DNA of 64,000 nucleotides from CAVPUA01 sp963828015. GTDB lineage: Bacteria; Actinomycetota; Actinomycetes; Mycobacteriales; Jatrophihabitantaceae. This document shows positions 17,187 to 23,898 of this stretch, in pieces. The notes below the pieces were generated by a model. That model did no database searches and was not told the DNA's origin. It saw nothing but the letters and a program-made list of their open reading frames with translations. The DNA is taken from positions 62,001 through 126,000 of the forward strand of contig CAWHCD010000005.1 of the NCBI GenBank assembly GCA_963828015.1, in the 5' to 3' direction. Positions within the stretch are counted from its first letter, which is position 1; each line of letters starts with the position of its first letter. The position numbers were made by a program, and so were the translations under genes.

Positions 17187-18635
17187 ATGGCGAGTTTCGT
17201 CGATCGCGTCGTGCTGCACGTGTCGGCCGGTAACGGCGGGCACGGCGTTGCCTCGATCCACCGCGAGAAGTTCAAGCCGCTGGGCGGTCCGGACGGCGGC
17301 AACGGCGGTCGCGGCGGGGACGTGCTGCTCATCGTCGACGCGAACGTCCACACCCTGCTCGACTTTCATCATCACCCCCACCAGCACGCCGGAAACGGCA
17401 AGCAGGGCGCCGGTGCGCACCGCAACGGGGCCGAGGGCGGCGATCTGATACTGCGCGTCCCGGACGGCACGGTGGTGGTGTCCGAGGACGGCGAGGTCGT
17501 GGCCGATCTGGTCGGGGTCGGCGCCCAGTTCGTCGCCGCGAAGGGGGGCGCCGGCGGCCTGGGCAACTCCGCGCTGGCCTCGACCCGACGCAAGGCGCCC
17601 GGCTTCGCCCTGCTCGGTGAGCCGGGGGAGGCACGGGACCTGGTCCTGGAGCTCAAAAGCGTCGCCGACGTCGGGCTGATCGGCTTTCCGTCGGCGGGCA
17701 AGTCATCGCTGATCGCTGCTCTCTCCGCCGCCCGGCCCAAGATCGCTGACTACCCGTTCACGACCCTGGTCCCCAACCTGGGCGTCGTCGAGGCCGGCGA
17801 GACGACCTACACCATCGCCGACGTTCCGGGCCTCATCCCAGGGGCCGCGACCGGCAAGGGCCTGGGACTGACCTTCCTGCGCCACATCGAGCGGTGCTCG
17901 GTGCTGCTGCACGTGCTGGACTGCGCCACACTCGAGCCCGGCCGCGACCCGCTCAGCGACCTGGACGCGGTCGAGGCCGAACTGGCCGAATACGTCTCGC
18001 CGTCGGTGGCGCAGCTCGGTGAGTTGCTCGACCGGCCCCGCCTGGTCGCCCTGAACAAGATCGACGTGCCCGAGGCGCAGGAACTGGCCACCTTGGTCCG
18101 TCCGGAGCTCGAGGCCCGAGGCCTGCGGGTCTTCGAGATCTCGGCGGTCAGCCGCGCCGGGCTGCGCGAGCTGTCCTACGCCTTGGCCGAGGCGGTGCGA
18201 AGCGACCGGGCCGGGCGACCGGAGCCCGAAGCCGCCCGCATCATGATCCGGCCGCGGGCGGTCAACGAGGCCGGCTTCGTGGTGACCGAGACCGCCGACG
18301 GATTCGTGGTCACCGGAGAGAAGCCCGAGCGCTGGGTTCGGCAGACGTCCTTCGACAATGACGAGGCCGTCGGCTACCTCGCCGACCGGCTGGCCCGCCT
18401 GGGCGTGGAGCGCAAGCTGGCCGCGATGGGGGCCGAGCGTGGGGTCGCCGTCACCATCGGCGACGTGACGTTCGACTTCGAACCCAGTGGCGGCGTCGAG
18501 GACGAGACCTACGCCCCGACTCGCCGCGGGACCGACGACCGGCTGGCGCCGGATACCCGCCCCGACGCCGATGAGCGCCTCGCGGCCAAGAAGTCGCGGC
18601 GGGTGCACGAGGACTACGACGGCGAGAACTGGTGA
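17187..18635 (+). CDS. obgE: GTPase Obg (CgtA)
   Basis: GTPase for late 50S assembly and stress/growth control. It has 482 residues in three domains. The Gly-rich Obg fold (residues 1-160) contains HREKFKPLGGPDGGNGGRGG. The G domain has the P-loop GFPSAGKSS, the DVPGLIPGA switch and NKID. The C-terminal OCT domain ends in a charged tail (ARLGVERKLAAMGAERG, then Asp/Arg-rich). The position after L21-L27 is the classical one. ATG 17187 is preceded by AGGGAG. The stop overlaps the proB start as GTGA. Confidence 0.96.
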   Translation: MASFVDRVVLHVSAGNGGHGVASIHREKFKPLGGPDGGNGGRGGDVLLIVDANVHTLLDFHHHPHQHAGNGKQGAGAHRNGAEGGDLILRVPDGTVVVSEDGEVVADLVGVGAQFVAAKGGAGGLGNSALASTRRKAPGFALLGEPGEARDLVLELKSVADVGLIGFPSAGKSSLIAALSAARPKIADYPFTTLVPNLGVVEAGETTYTIADVPGLIPGAATGKGLGLTFLRHIERCSVLLHVLDCATLEPGRDPLSDLDAVEAELAEYVSPSVAQLGELLDRPRLVALNKIDVPEAQELATLVRPELEARGLRVFEISAVSRAGLRELSYALAEAVRSDRAGRPEPEAARIMIRPRAVNEAGFVVTETADGFVVTGEKPERWVRQTSFDNDEAVGYLADRLARLGVERKLAAMGAERGVAVTIGDVTFDFEPSGGVEDETYAPTRRGTDDRLAPDTRPDADERLAAKKSRRVHEDYDGENW

Positions 18636-19723
18636 GTCGCGCGGGCGTCGCCTCGGCGGCGCGCACGGTGGTGAAGATCGGCTCCTCCTCGTTGACGTCG
18701 AGGGGCCAACTGGCCCCGGATCGACTCGATGCCCTCGTCGACGCGCTGGCCGGGCGGCGGGCCAGCGGGCAACAGGTGGTGCTGGTGTCCTCCGGGGCGA
18801 TCGCGGCCGGCATCGCGCCGCTCGGGCTCCGCGCCCGTCCCCGTGATCTGGCTACCCAGCAGGCGGCGGCGAGTGTGGGCCAGTTGCTGCTGATCGAGCG
18901 CTATGCCGCGTCCTTCGCCCGCTACGACTTGTTGGTCGGGCAGGTGCTGCTGACGGCCGATGATCTGCATCGCCGCGGTCACTACCGCAATGCCCAGCGA
19001 ACCCTGGAACGTTTGCTGGCCCTGGGCGTCATCCCGATCGTCAATGAGAACGACACGGTCGCCACCCACGAGATCCGGTTCGGCGACAACGACCGGTTGG
19101 CCGCCCTGGTGGCCCATCTCGTGCAGGCCGACGCGCTCGTGCTGCTGTCCGACGTCAATGGCCTCTACACCGGCCGTCCCGGTACGGCCGGAGCGAGGCT
19201 GGTCCCCGAGGTCAAGACGGTCGCCGACCTCGAGTCGATCACGTTGGGCCAACCCGGGTCCGACGTCGGCACCGGCGGGATGGCGACCAAGCTCGACGCC
19301 GCCGTGATCGCCACCAGTGAGGGCATCCCGGTGCTGCTGGCGGGCGCGGCCGACGTCGTGGCCGCGTTGGCCGGGCAGACCGGCACGATCTTCGACGTGT
19401 CCGGTGAGCGCACGACGTCGCGCCTGTTCTGGCTGCGCCACGCGACGACTCCGCGCGGGCGCCTGGTGCTCGATGACGGCGCGGTCGCGGCCGTCGTCGG
19501 TCGGCATACCTCGCTGCTGGCGGCGGGCGTGCTGTCGGTCGAGGGCGACTTCGACGCCGGAGATCCGGTGGAGCTGGTCGCGTCCGACGGCCGGGTCATC
19601 GCGCGCGGGCTGGTCGGCTTCGACTCGGCCGATCTGCCCCCGCTGTTCGGTCGCAAGACGCGGGAGCTGCCCGAGGAGTTCCGCCGCGAGATCGTCCACC
19701 GCGACGACCTCGTGCTGCTCTAA
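18632..19723 (+). CDS. proB: Glutamate 5-kinase
   Basis: First step of proline synthesis, phosphorylating glutamate with ATP. The 363-residue protein has the amino-acid kinase domain (VVKIGSSSLTS near residue 13, later NENDTVAT and LLSDVNGLY) and a C-terminal PUA domain with VARGLVGFDSADL. The presence of PUA makes this the long form, usually feedback-inhibited by proline. The GTG start overlaps the obg stop, and proA follows after ten bases, so obg-proB-proA is likely one transcript. Confidence 0.96.
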   Translation: MSRAGVASAARTVVKIGSSSLTSRGQLAPDRLDALVDALAGRRASGQQVVLVSSGAIAAGIAPLGLRARPRDLATQQAAASVGQLLLIERYAASFARYDLLVGQVLLTADDLHRRGHYRNAQRTLERLLALGVIPIVNENDTVATHEIRFGDNDRLAALVAHLVQADALVLLSDVNGLYTGRPGTAGARLVPEVKTVADLESITLGQPGSDVGTGGMATKLDAAVIATSEGIPVLLAGAADVVAALAGQTGTIFDVSGERTTSRLFWLRHATTPRGRLVLDDGAVAAVVGRHTSLLAAGVLSVEGDFDAGDPVELVASDGRVIARGLVGFDSADLPPLFGRKTRELPEEFRREIVHRDDLVLL

Positions 19724-19733
19724 CCTTGGGGGC

Positions 19734-20978
19734 GTGACCGAACAGGACGTACATGCCGTCGCCGCCACGGCTCGAGAGGCCGCCGCGCTTCTCGCGCCGC
19801 TGACCCGCGCCGACAAGGACGCGGCGCTGATGGCGATGGCCGATGCGTTGCTGGACGCCACCGCCGACGTTCTGGGTGCGAACGCTCGCGACCTCGACGC
19901 GGCGCGCGCCGCCGGCACCGCCGACGCCCAGCTCGACCGCCTGGCGCTCACTGAGGCGCGGGTCGCCGCCATGGCCCAGGGCCTGCGCGATGTCGCTGCG
20001 CTGCCCGATCCGGTCGGCGAGGTGCTGCGCGGCTACAACCGGCCCAATGGCCTGGAAATACGGCAGGTTCGCGTCCCGTTCGGGGTCATCGCGATGATCT
20101 ACGAGGCCCGCCCTAACGTCACCGTCGATGCCACCGCGCTGGCGATCAAGAGTGGCAATGCGGCGCTGCTGCGCGGCTCGGCCAGCGCGTACGAGTCGAA
20201 CCTCGCGCTCGTCGAGGTGCTGGCCGCCGCGGGCGAGAAGGCCGGCTTGCCGCGCGCGGCCGTCCAGCTCGTGCCGGGTACTGAGCGTGAGAGCGTCGGC
20301 CACCTGCTCAACGCCCGGGGTCTGGTCGACCTGATCATTCCCCGCGGGGGCGCCGGATTGATCGACTACGTCGTGCGCAACTCCACCGTGCCGGTCATCG
20401 AGACCGGCGTGGGGAACGTGCATGTGTACGTCGACCGCGACGCCGACCTGCAGATGGCCGAGCGCATCGTCATCAACTCCAAGACCTCTCGGGTGAGCGT
20501 GTGCAACTCGGCCGAGACGCTGCTGGTTCACCGCGACGTCGCCGCCGAGTTCATCCCGCAGATCGTGCGCGCGCTGCGGGCCGAGTCGGTCACCATCCAC
20601 GGCGACGCCTCCTTCGTCGCCGCTGGGGCCTTGACCGCGGCCGATGAGGACTGGGCCACCGAGTACCTCTCGCTGGACCTGGCCGCGCGGGTCGTCGACG
20701 ACGTCGACGAGGCGATCGCCCACATCCGCCGTTGGTCCAGCGGGCACACCGAAGCGATCGTGACGACCAACCTCGTCACCGCCCGGCACTTCGTGGCGAG
20801 GGTCGACAGCGCGGCGGTCATGATCAATGCCAGCACCCGGTTCACCGACGGCGCCGAGTTCGGCTTCGGCGCCGAGATCGGCATCTCGACCCAGAAGATG
20901 CACGCGCGCGGGCCGATGGGGCTGGCTGAACTCACGTCGAGTAAGTGGATCGTCACCGGATCCGGGCAAATCCGGTGA
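19734..20978 (+). CDS. proA: Gamma-glutamyl phosphate reductase
   Basis: NADPH-dependent second enzyme of proline synthesis, converting glutamyl phosphate to the semialdehyde. It is 414 residues of the aldehyde dehydrogenase superfamily. The catalytic Cys257 lies in SRVSVCNSAETLL; other signatures are YEARPNVTVDA and GAEIGISTQKMHARGPMGL. GTG 19734 has GGGGG upstream. It acts directly on the ProB product and lies next to it. A hairpin CACCGGA/TCCGGTG overlaps the stop but lacks a T-tract. Confidence 0.96.
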   Translation: MTEQDVHAVAATAREAAALLAPLTRADKDAALMAMADALLDATADVLGANARDLDAARAAGTADAQLDRLALTEARVAAMAQGLRDVAALPDPVGEVLRGYNRPNGLEIRQVRVPFGVIAMIYEARPNVTVDATALAIKSGNAALLRGSASAYESNLALVEVLAAAGEKAGLPRAAVQLVPGTERESVGHLLNARGLVDLIIPRGGAGLIDYVVRNSTVPVIETGVGNVHVYVDRDADLQMAERIVINSKTSRVSVCNSAETLLVHRDVAAEFIPQIVRALRAESVTIHGDASFVAAGALTAADEDWATEYLSLDLAARVVDDVDEAIAHIRRWSSGHTEAIVTTNLVTARHFVARVDSAAVMINASTRFTDGAEFGFGAEIGISTQKMHARGPMGLAELTSSKWIVTGSGQIR

Positions 20979-21003
20979 AGTCGTCGCGGATGGTGCATCA
21001 TGT

Positions 21004-21018
21004 CGTGGTCGCACCACG
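21004..21018. other. Short hairpin between proA and the small MT0933-type gene
   Basis: CGTGGT-CGC-ACCACG is a perfect six-pair stem with a three-base loop, in the gap after proA. There is no T-tract, so it is a weak terminator at best. It could equally be an operator-like dyad for the small gene starting at 21074. Confidence 0.3.
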
Positions 21019-21073
21019 CGGCGAATGACTGTCCTCGCAGAGTGCGAGTGACGGATATCGGGAGGACAAGACA

Positions 21074-21247
21074 ATGGGACTCGAAGACATCGTCGACAAG
21101 GCCAAGAACCTCGTGACCGGTCACAAGGACCAGGCCGAGCAGGGCATCGACAAGGCTGCGGATCTGGCCAAGGACAAGGTCGGGCACGACGACCAGGTCG
21201 ACGCCGTGGCCGAGAAGGCCAAGGACGCGCTCGGCGAGCAGAGCTGA
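21074..21247 (+). CDS. Small MT0933/Rv0909-like protein (antitoxin family), 57 aa
   Basis: A 57-residue, highly charged helical protein: MGLEDIVDKAKNLVTGHKDQ, then GIDKAADLAKDKVGHDDQ. The Asp/Lys/Ala heptad-like pattern matches the MT0933-type antitoxin family (Rv0909-like), whose mycobacterial member pairs with a polyketide-cyclase-like toxin. No toxin partner is visible on either side: the neighbours are proA and nadD. So either the partner is elsewhere or the protein acts alone, for example in stress. A strong GGAGG lies nine bases upstream of ATG 21074. A CsbD-like stress protein is the main alternative. Confidence 0.75.
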   Translation: MGLEDIVDKAKNLVTGHKDQAEQGIDKAADLAKDKVGHDDQVDAVAEKAKDALGEQS

Positions 21248-21257
21248 CGCTGCTCGG

Positions 21258-21884
21258 ATGACCAAGCTGGGCGGGCGACGTATTGGCATCATGGGCGGGA
21301 CGTTCGATCCTGTGCATCACGGCCACCTCGTCGCCGCCAGTGAGGTCGCCGCCCGCTTCGAGCTCGACGAAGTGATCTTCGTGCCGACCGGGCGGCCCTG
21401 GCAGAAGCAGGACCGCGCGGTAAGCGCCGCCGAGCACCGTTACTTGATGACCGTGATCGCGACGGCGTCCAATCCGCGTTTTCGCGTCAGCCGGGTCGAC
21501 GTCGATCGCCCAGGGCCGACCTACACGATCGACACCATTCGCGATCTGGCCGACACCCACCCCGATGACGAGCTGTTCTTCATCACCGGTGCTGACGCGC
21601 TGGCCCAGATCCTGTCGTGGAAGGACCAGCAGGATGCGCTCAAGCTGGCCCATTTCGTCGGCGTGACCCGTCCGGGCTATGAGCTTTCTGGTGACCATCT
21701 CCCGGCCGAGTCGGTGACCCTGGTCGACGTTCCCGCGATGGCCATCAGCTCCAGCGCGGTCCGTGATCGCGTCCGGGCCGGCGAGCCGGTCTGGTATCTC
21801 GTACCTGACGGCGTGGTGCAATACATCGCCAAGTTGGGCCTGTATCGCGACGAATCGGCGAGCGGCCGCGCCGAAGGCACCTAG
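21258..21884 (+). CDS. nadD: Nicotinate-nucleotide adenylyltransferase
   Basis: Makes deamido-NAD from nicotinate mononucleotide and ATP. It is 208 residues. The nucleotidyltransferase motif GGTFDPVHHGH is at residues 13-23, and ISSSAVRDRVRAG is near the C-terminus. It starts 10 bases after the small MT0933-like gene and is followed after 11 bases by rsfS. The order nadD-rsfS-phosphatase is the same as in mycobacteria. Confidence 0.96.
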   Translation: MTKLGGRRIGIMGGTFDPVHHGHLVAASEVAARFELDEVIFVPTGRPWQKQDRAVSAAEHRYLMTVIATASNPRFRVSRVDVDRPGPTYTIDTIRDLADTHPDDELFFITGADALAQILSWKDQQDALKLAHFVGVTRPGYELSGDHLPAESVTLVDVPAMAISSSAVRDRVRAGEPVWYLVPDGVVQYIAKLGLYRDESASGRAEGT

Positions 21885-21895
21885 ACTTCACGGTT

Positions 21896-22279
21896 GTGAC
21901 TGCAACCCCCGAGGCGATCCGGCTTGCGCGCATCGCTGCCACCGCCGCCTCCGACAAGCTGGCCAGCGACCTCGTGTTGATCGATGTCAGCGATCGGCTG
22001 GCCATTACTGACGTCTTCGTCATCGCCACCGGCAACAACGAGCGCCAGGTCGAGGCCATCGTCGACGCGGTCGAAGAGAAGTTGCGCGAGGCCGGAGTCA
22101 AGCCGCTGCGCCGGGAAGGTCGTCGCGACGGCCGTTGGGTGCTGCTCGACTATGCCGAGATCGTGGTGCACGTGCAGCACTCCGAGGAACGGACCTTCTA
22201 CGCCCTCGAACGGCTCTGGAGGGACTGCCCGGTCATCGAGTTCACGCCGGCTGCTCCGCCGGTGCCGGCCACGGAGTAG
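21896..22279 (+). CDS. rsfS: Ribosomal silencing factor RsfS
   Basis: Binds L14 on the 50S subunit and blocks subunit joining in poor nutrient conditions. The 127-residue protein shows the family core: VLIDVSDRLAITDVFVIATG, a NNERQVEAIVDAVEE helix, and DYAEIVVHVQHSEERTFYALERLW. The start is GTG 21896. It sits between nadD and the phosphatase, with a spacing of two bases to the latter. Confidence 0.95.
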   Translation: MTATPEAIRLARIAATAASDKLASDLVLIDVSDRLAITDVFVIATGNNERQVEAIVDAVEEKLREAGVKPLRREGRRDGRWVLLDYAEIVVHVQHSEERTFYALERLWRDCPVIEFTPAAPPVPATE

Positions 22280-22281
22280 GG

Positions 22282-22956
22282 GTGAGTCGTCGCGTCGTGG
22301 TGCTCCGGCATGGGCGCACCGCCTGGAATGCCGAGCGCCGCTTCCAGGGCCAGGCCGACCCGCCCCTGGACGAGGTGGGACGGGCGCAGGCTTATGAGGT
22401 GGCCCTGCTCATCGCGGCCATGGCACCGCAGCTGATCGTCACCTCCGACCTCGCGCGGGCGGTCCAGACGGCCACGGCTGTCGGCCAGGTCTGCGATCTC
22501 GAGATCGTGCCCGACAAGGGGCTGCGCGAGCGATCGCTGGGGCACTGGGAGGGTTTGACCCGTTACGAGGTCGAAGAGCGCTACCCGGAGGAGTTCGCCG
22601 ACTGGGCGGCCGGGGGCGACGTCAGCCGCCGCGGTGGCGAGACACGGGACCAGGTGGCCGAACGGGCGCTGGCCGTGTTCCAATCGTTACCTGATGTCGA
22701 GACGGTAGTCCTCGTCACGCACAGTGCGACCGCGATGGCGCTGTGTGCAGCCGTCCTAGGCTTGACCCAGCGCGTGCATGTGCTGTCACCGCTGGCCAAC
22801 TGCCATTGGTCCGAATTGCGGCGGGATGAATCGGATATTAGCGCTATTCCGTGGCGGCTGCGATCGCACAACGTCGGTGCCCCGGGGCCGGTAATTCCGT
22901 TCGCATTGCGGCCTTCGATCGAGAACGAGGACGACGCCGCGGACGCCCAGGCCTGA
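22282..22956 (+). CDS. Histidine phosphatase family protein (GpgP-like)
   Basis: A 224-residue phosphoglycerate-mutase-like phosphatase. The catalytic RHG is at residues 9-11 (VVLRHGRTAWN), and the second His is in VLVTHSATA. The position directly after rsfS matches the mycobacterial glucosyl-3-phosphoglycerate phosphatase GpgP (Rv2420c/Rv2419c order), so a role in glucosylglycerate or methylglucose polysaccharide synthesis is possible. Sequence alone does not exclude a generic phosphatase. The start is GTG 22282, two bases after the rsfS stop. A 22-residue Asp/Glu/Ala-rich tail follows the domain. Confidence 0.85.
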   Translation: MSRRVVVLRHGRTAWNAERRFQGQADPPLDEVGRAQAYEVALLIAAMAPQLIVTSDLARAVQTATAVGQVCDLEIVPDKGLRERSLGHWEGLTRYEVEERYPEEFADWAAGGDVSRRGGETRDQVAERALAVFQSLPDVETVVLVTHSATAMALCAAVLGLTQRVHVLSPLANCHWSELRRDESDISAIPWRLRSHNVGAPGPVIPFALRPSIENEDDAADAQA

Positions 22957-23136
22957 TTCGTGGCCTGCGACATAGACCGAATGCTTGTTGCCTCAACGAT
23001 CGGTTCATAAACTAAGTGGGCGGTGCCCCCGCGCTCGGTGGCGACGGACAGCGGGCGCGGGGCGAGCACCCATTTTCAGCCCGTCGCGGCGGCGCAGTTC
23101 CCCGGTCCGGTCCAGCTGATCAGCTACGGTCGAACG

Positions 23137-23775
23137 ATGCGATCGCGGGCGGTGCTGTGGTGCTTGACCGGCACATCGCTGGCCCTGGTGGCCGCGTGTA
23201 GCTCTGGCTCGCATCACTCGAGCCCGTCCTCAAGCTCGGCGGCGAGCTCTTCGAGCGCCTCATCGATCGCGCCGTCGAGTTCGGTGGCCCCGAGCCCTTC
23301 GCCAACCGCGTCGGCGACGTCGGCGTCGAGCCCCACCGGCACTCCTGCTTCGACCACGGCCGCCGGGACTGGATGCGCCAGCAGCGCGCTGGCGCTGACG
23401 GCCGGGGGTGTGCAGGGGGCGGCCGGCTCCTCCTACGGCACGTACATCCTCACCAACACCGGGGCGAGCGCGTGCACGATCTTCGGCTACCCCGGCGTGT
23501 CCTTCCTCAACAGCGGCGGAACCACGCTTGGCGTGGCGACTCGCTCGAGCACGGTCCCGAGCACAATCACCGTGGCGCCCGGTCAGCCGGCCAGTTTCGT
23601 CGTGCACACCTCGAATATCGGAATCGACGCGGGCTGCGCGGCCGCCACCCAGACCACGGCAACGCTGCTGGTCTACCCGCCGAATCAGACGGTCGCCTTG
23701 CGCGTGGCCACCACGCAGGCTGCGTGCCTGCCCGTGGTCGGGCCGGTCCAGCTCGGTACCCAGGCCACTCCCTAG
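23137..23775 (+). CDS. DUF4232-type lipoprotein
   Basis: A 212-residue predicted lipoprotein of unknown function. The signal peptide ends in the lipobox LVAAC (Cys about residue 21). It is followed by a roughly 60-residue Ser/Pro/Thr/Ala linker, then a beta-rich domain with GTYILTNTGASACTIFGYPG and a Cys near each end, as in DUF4232 domains of actinobacterial surface proteins. ATG 23137 places the lipobox at the right distance, whereas upstream starts would add a non-signal extension. It lies alone between the phosphatase and leuS and is followed by a hairpin. Confidence 0.8.
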   Translation: MRSRAVLWCLTGTSLALVAACSSGSHHSSPSSSSAASSSSASSIAPSSSVAPSPSPTASATSASSPTGTPASTTAAGTGCASSALALTAGGVQGAAGSSYGTYILTNTGASACTIFGYPGVSFLNSGGTTLGVATRSSTVPSTITVAPGQPASFVVHTSNIGIDAGCAAATQTTATLLVYPPNQTVALRVATTQAACLPVVGPVQLGTQATP

Positions 23776-23818
23776 CCGGTTCGGCGCCGTCGCGAGAGTA
23801 GGCTCTTGGCACACAGCT

Positions 23819-23842
23819 GAGCCTCTGCATCGGCAGGGGCTC
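23819..23842 (+). terminator. Hairpin between the lipoprotein gene and leuS
   Basis: GAGCCTCTGC-ATCG-GCAGGGGCTC forms a ten-pair stem with one T-G wobble, followed by TTCGTCTGT. It may terminate the lipoprotein transcript. It may instead be part of a leuS leader that folds before the ribosome site AAAGGA at 23887. I see no T-box core or leucine-rich leader peptide. Confidence 0.45.
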
Positions 23843-23898
23843 TTCGTCTGTCCGGGCGCGTTCGGGGCCCACTACGCACATCGGGTGAAAGGACTCCA

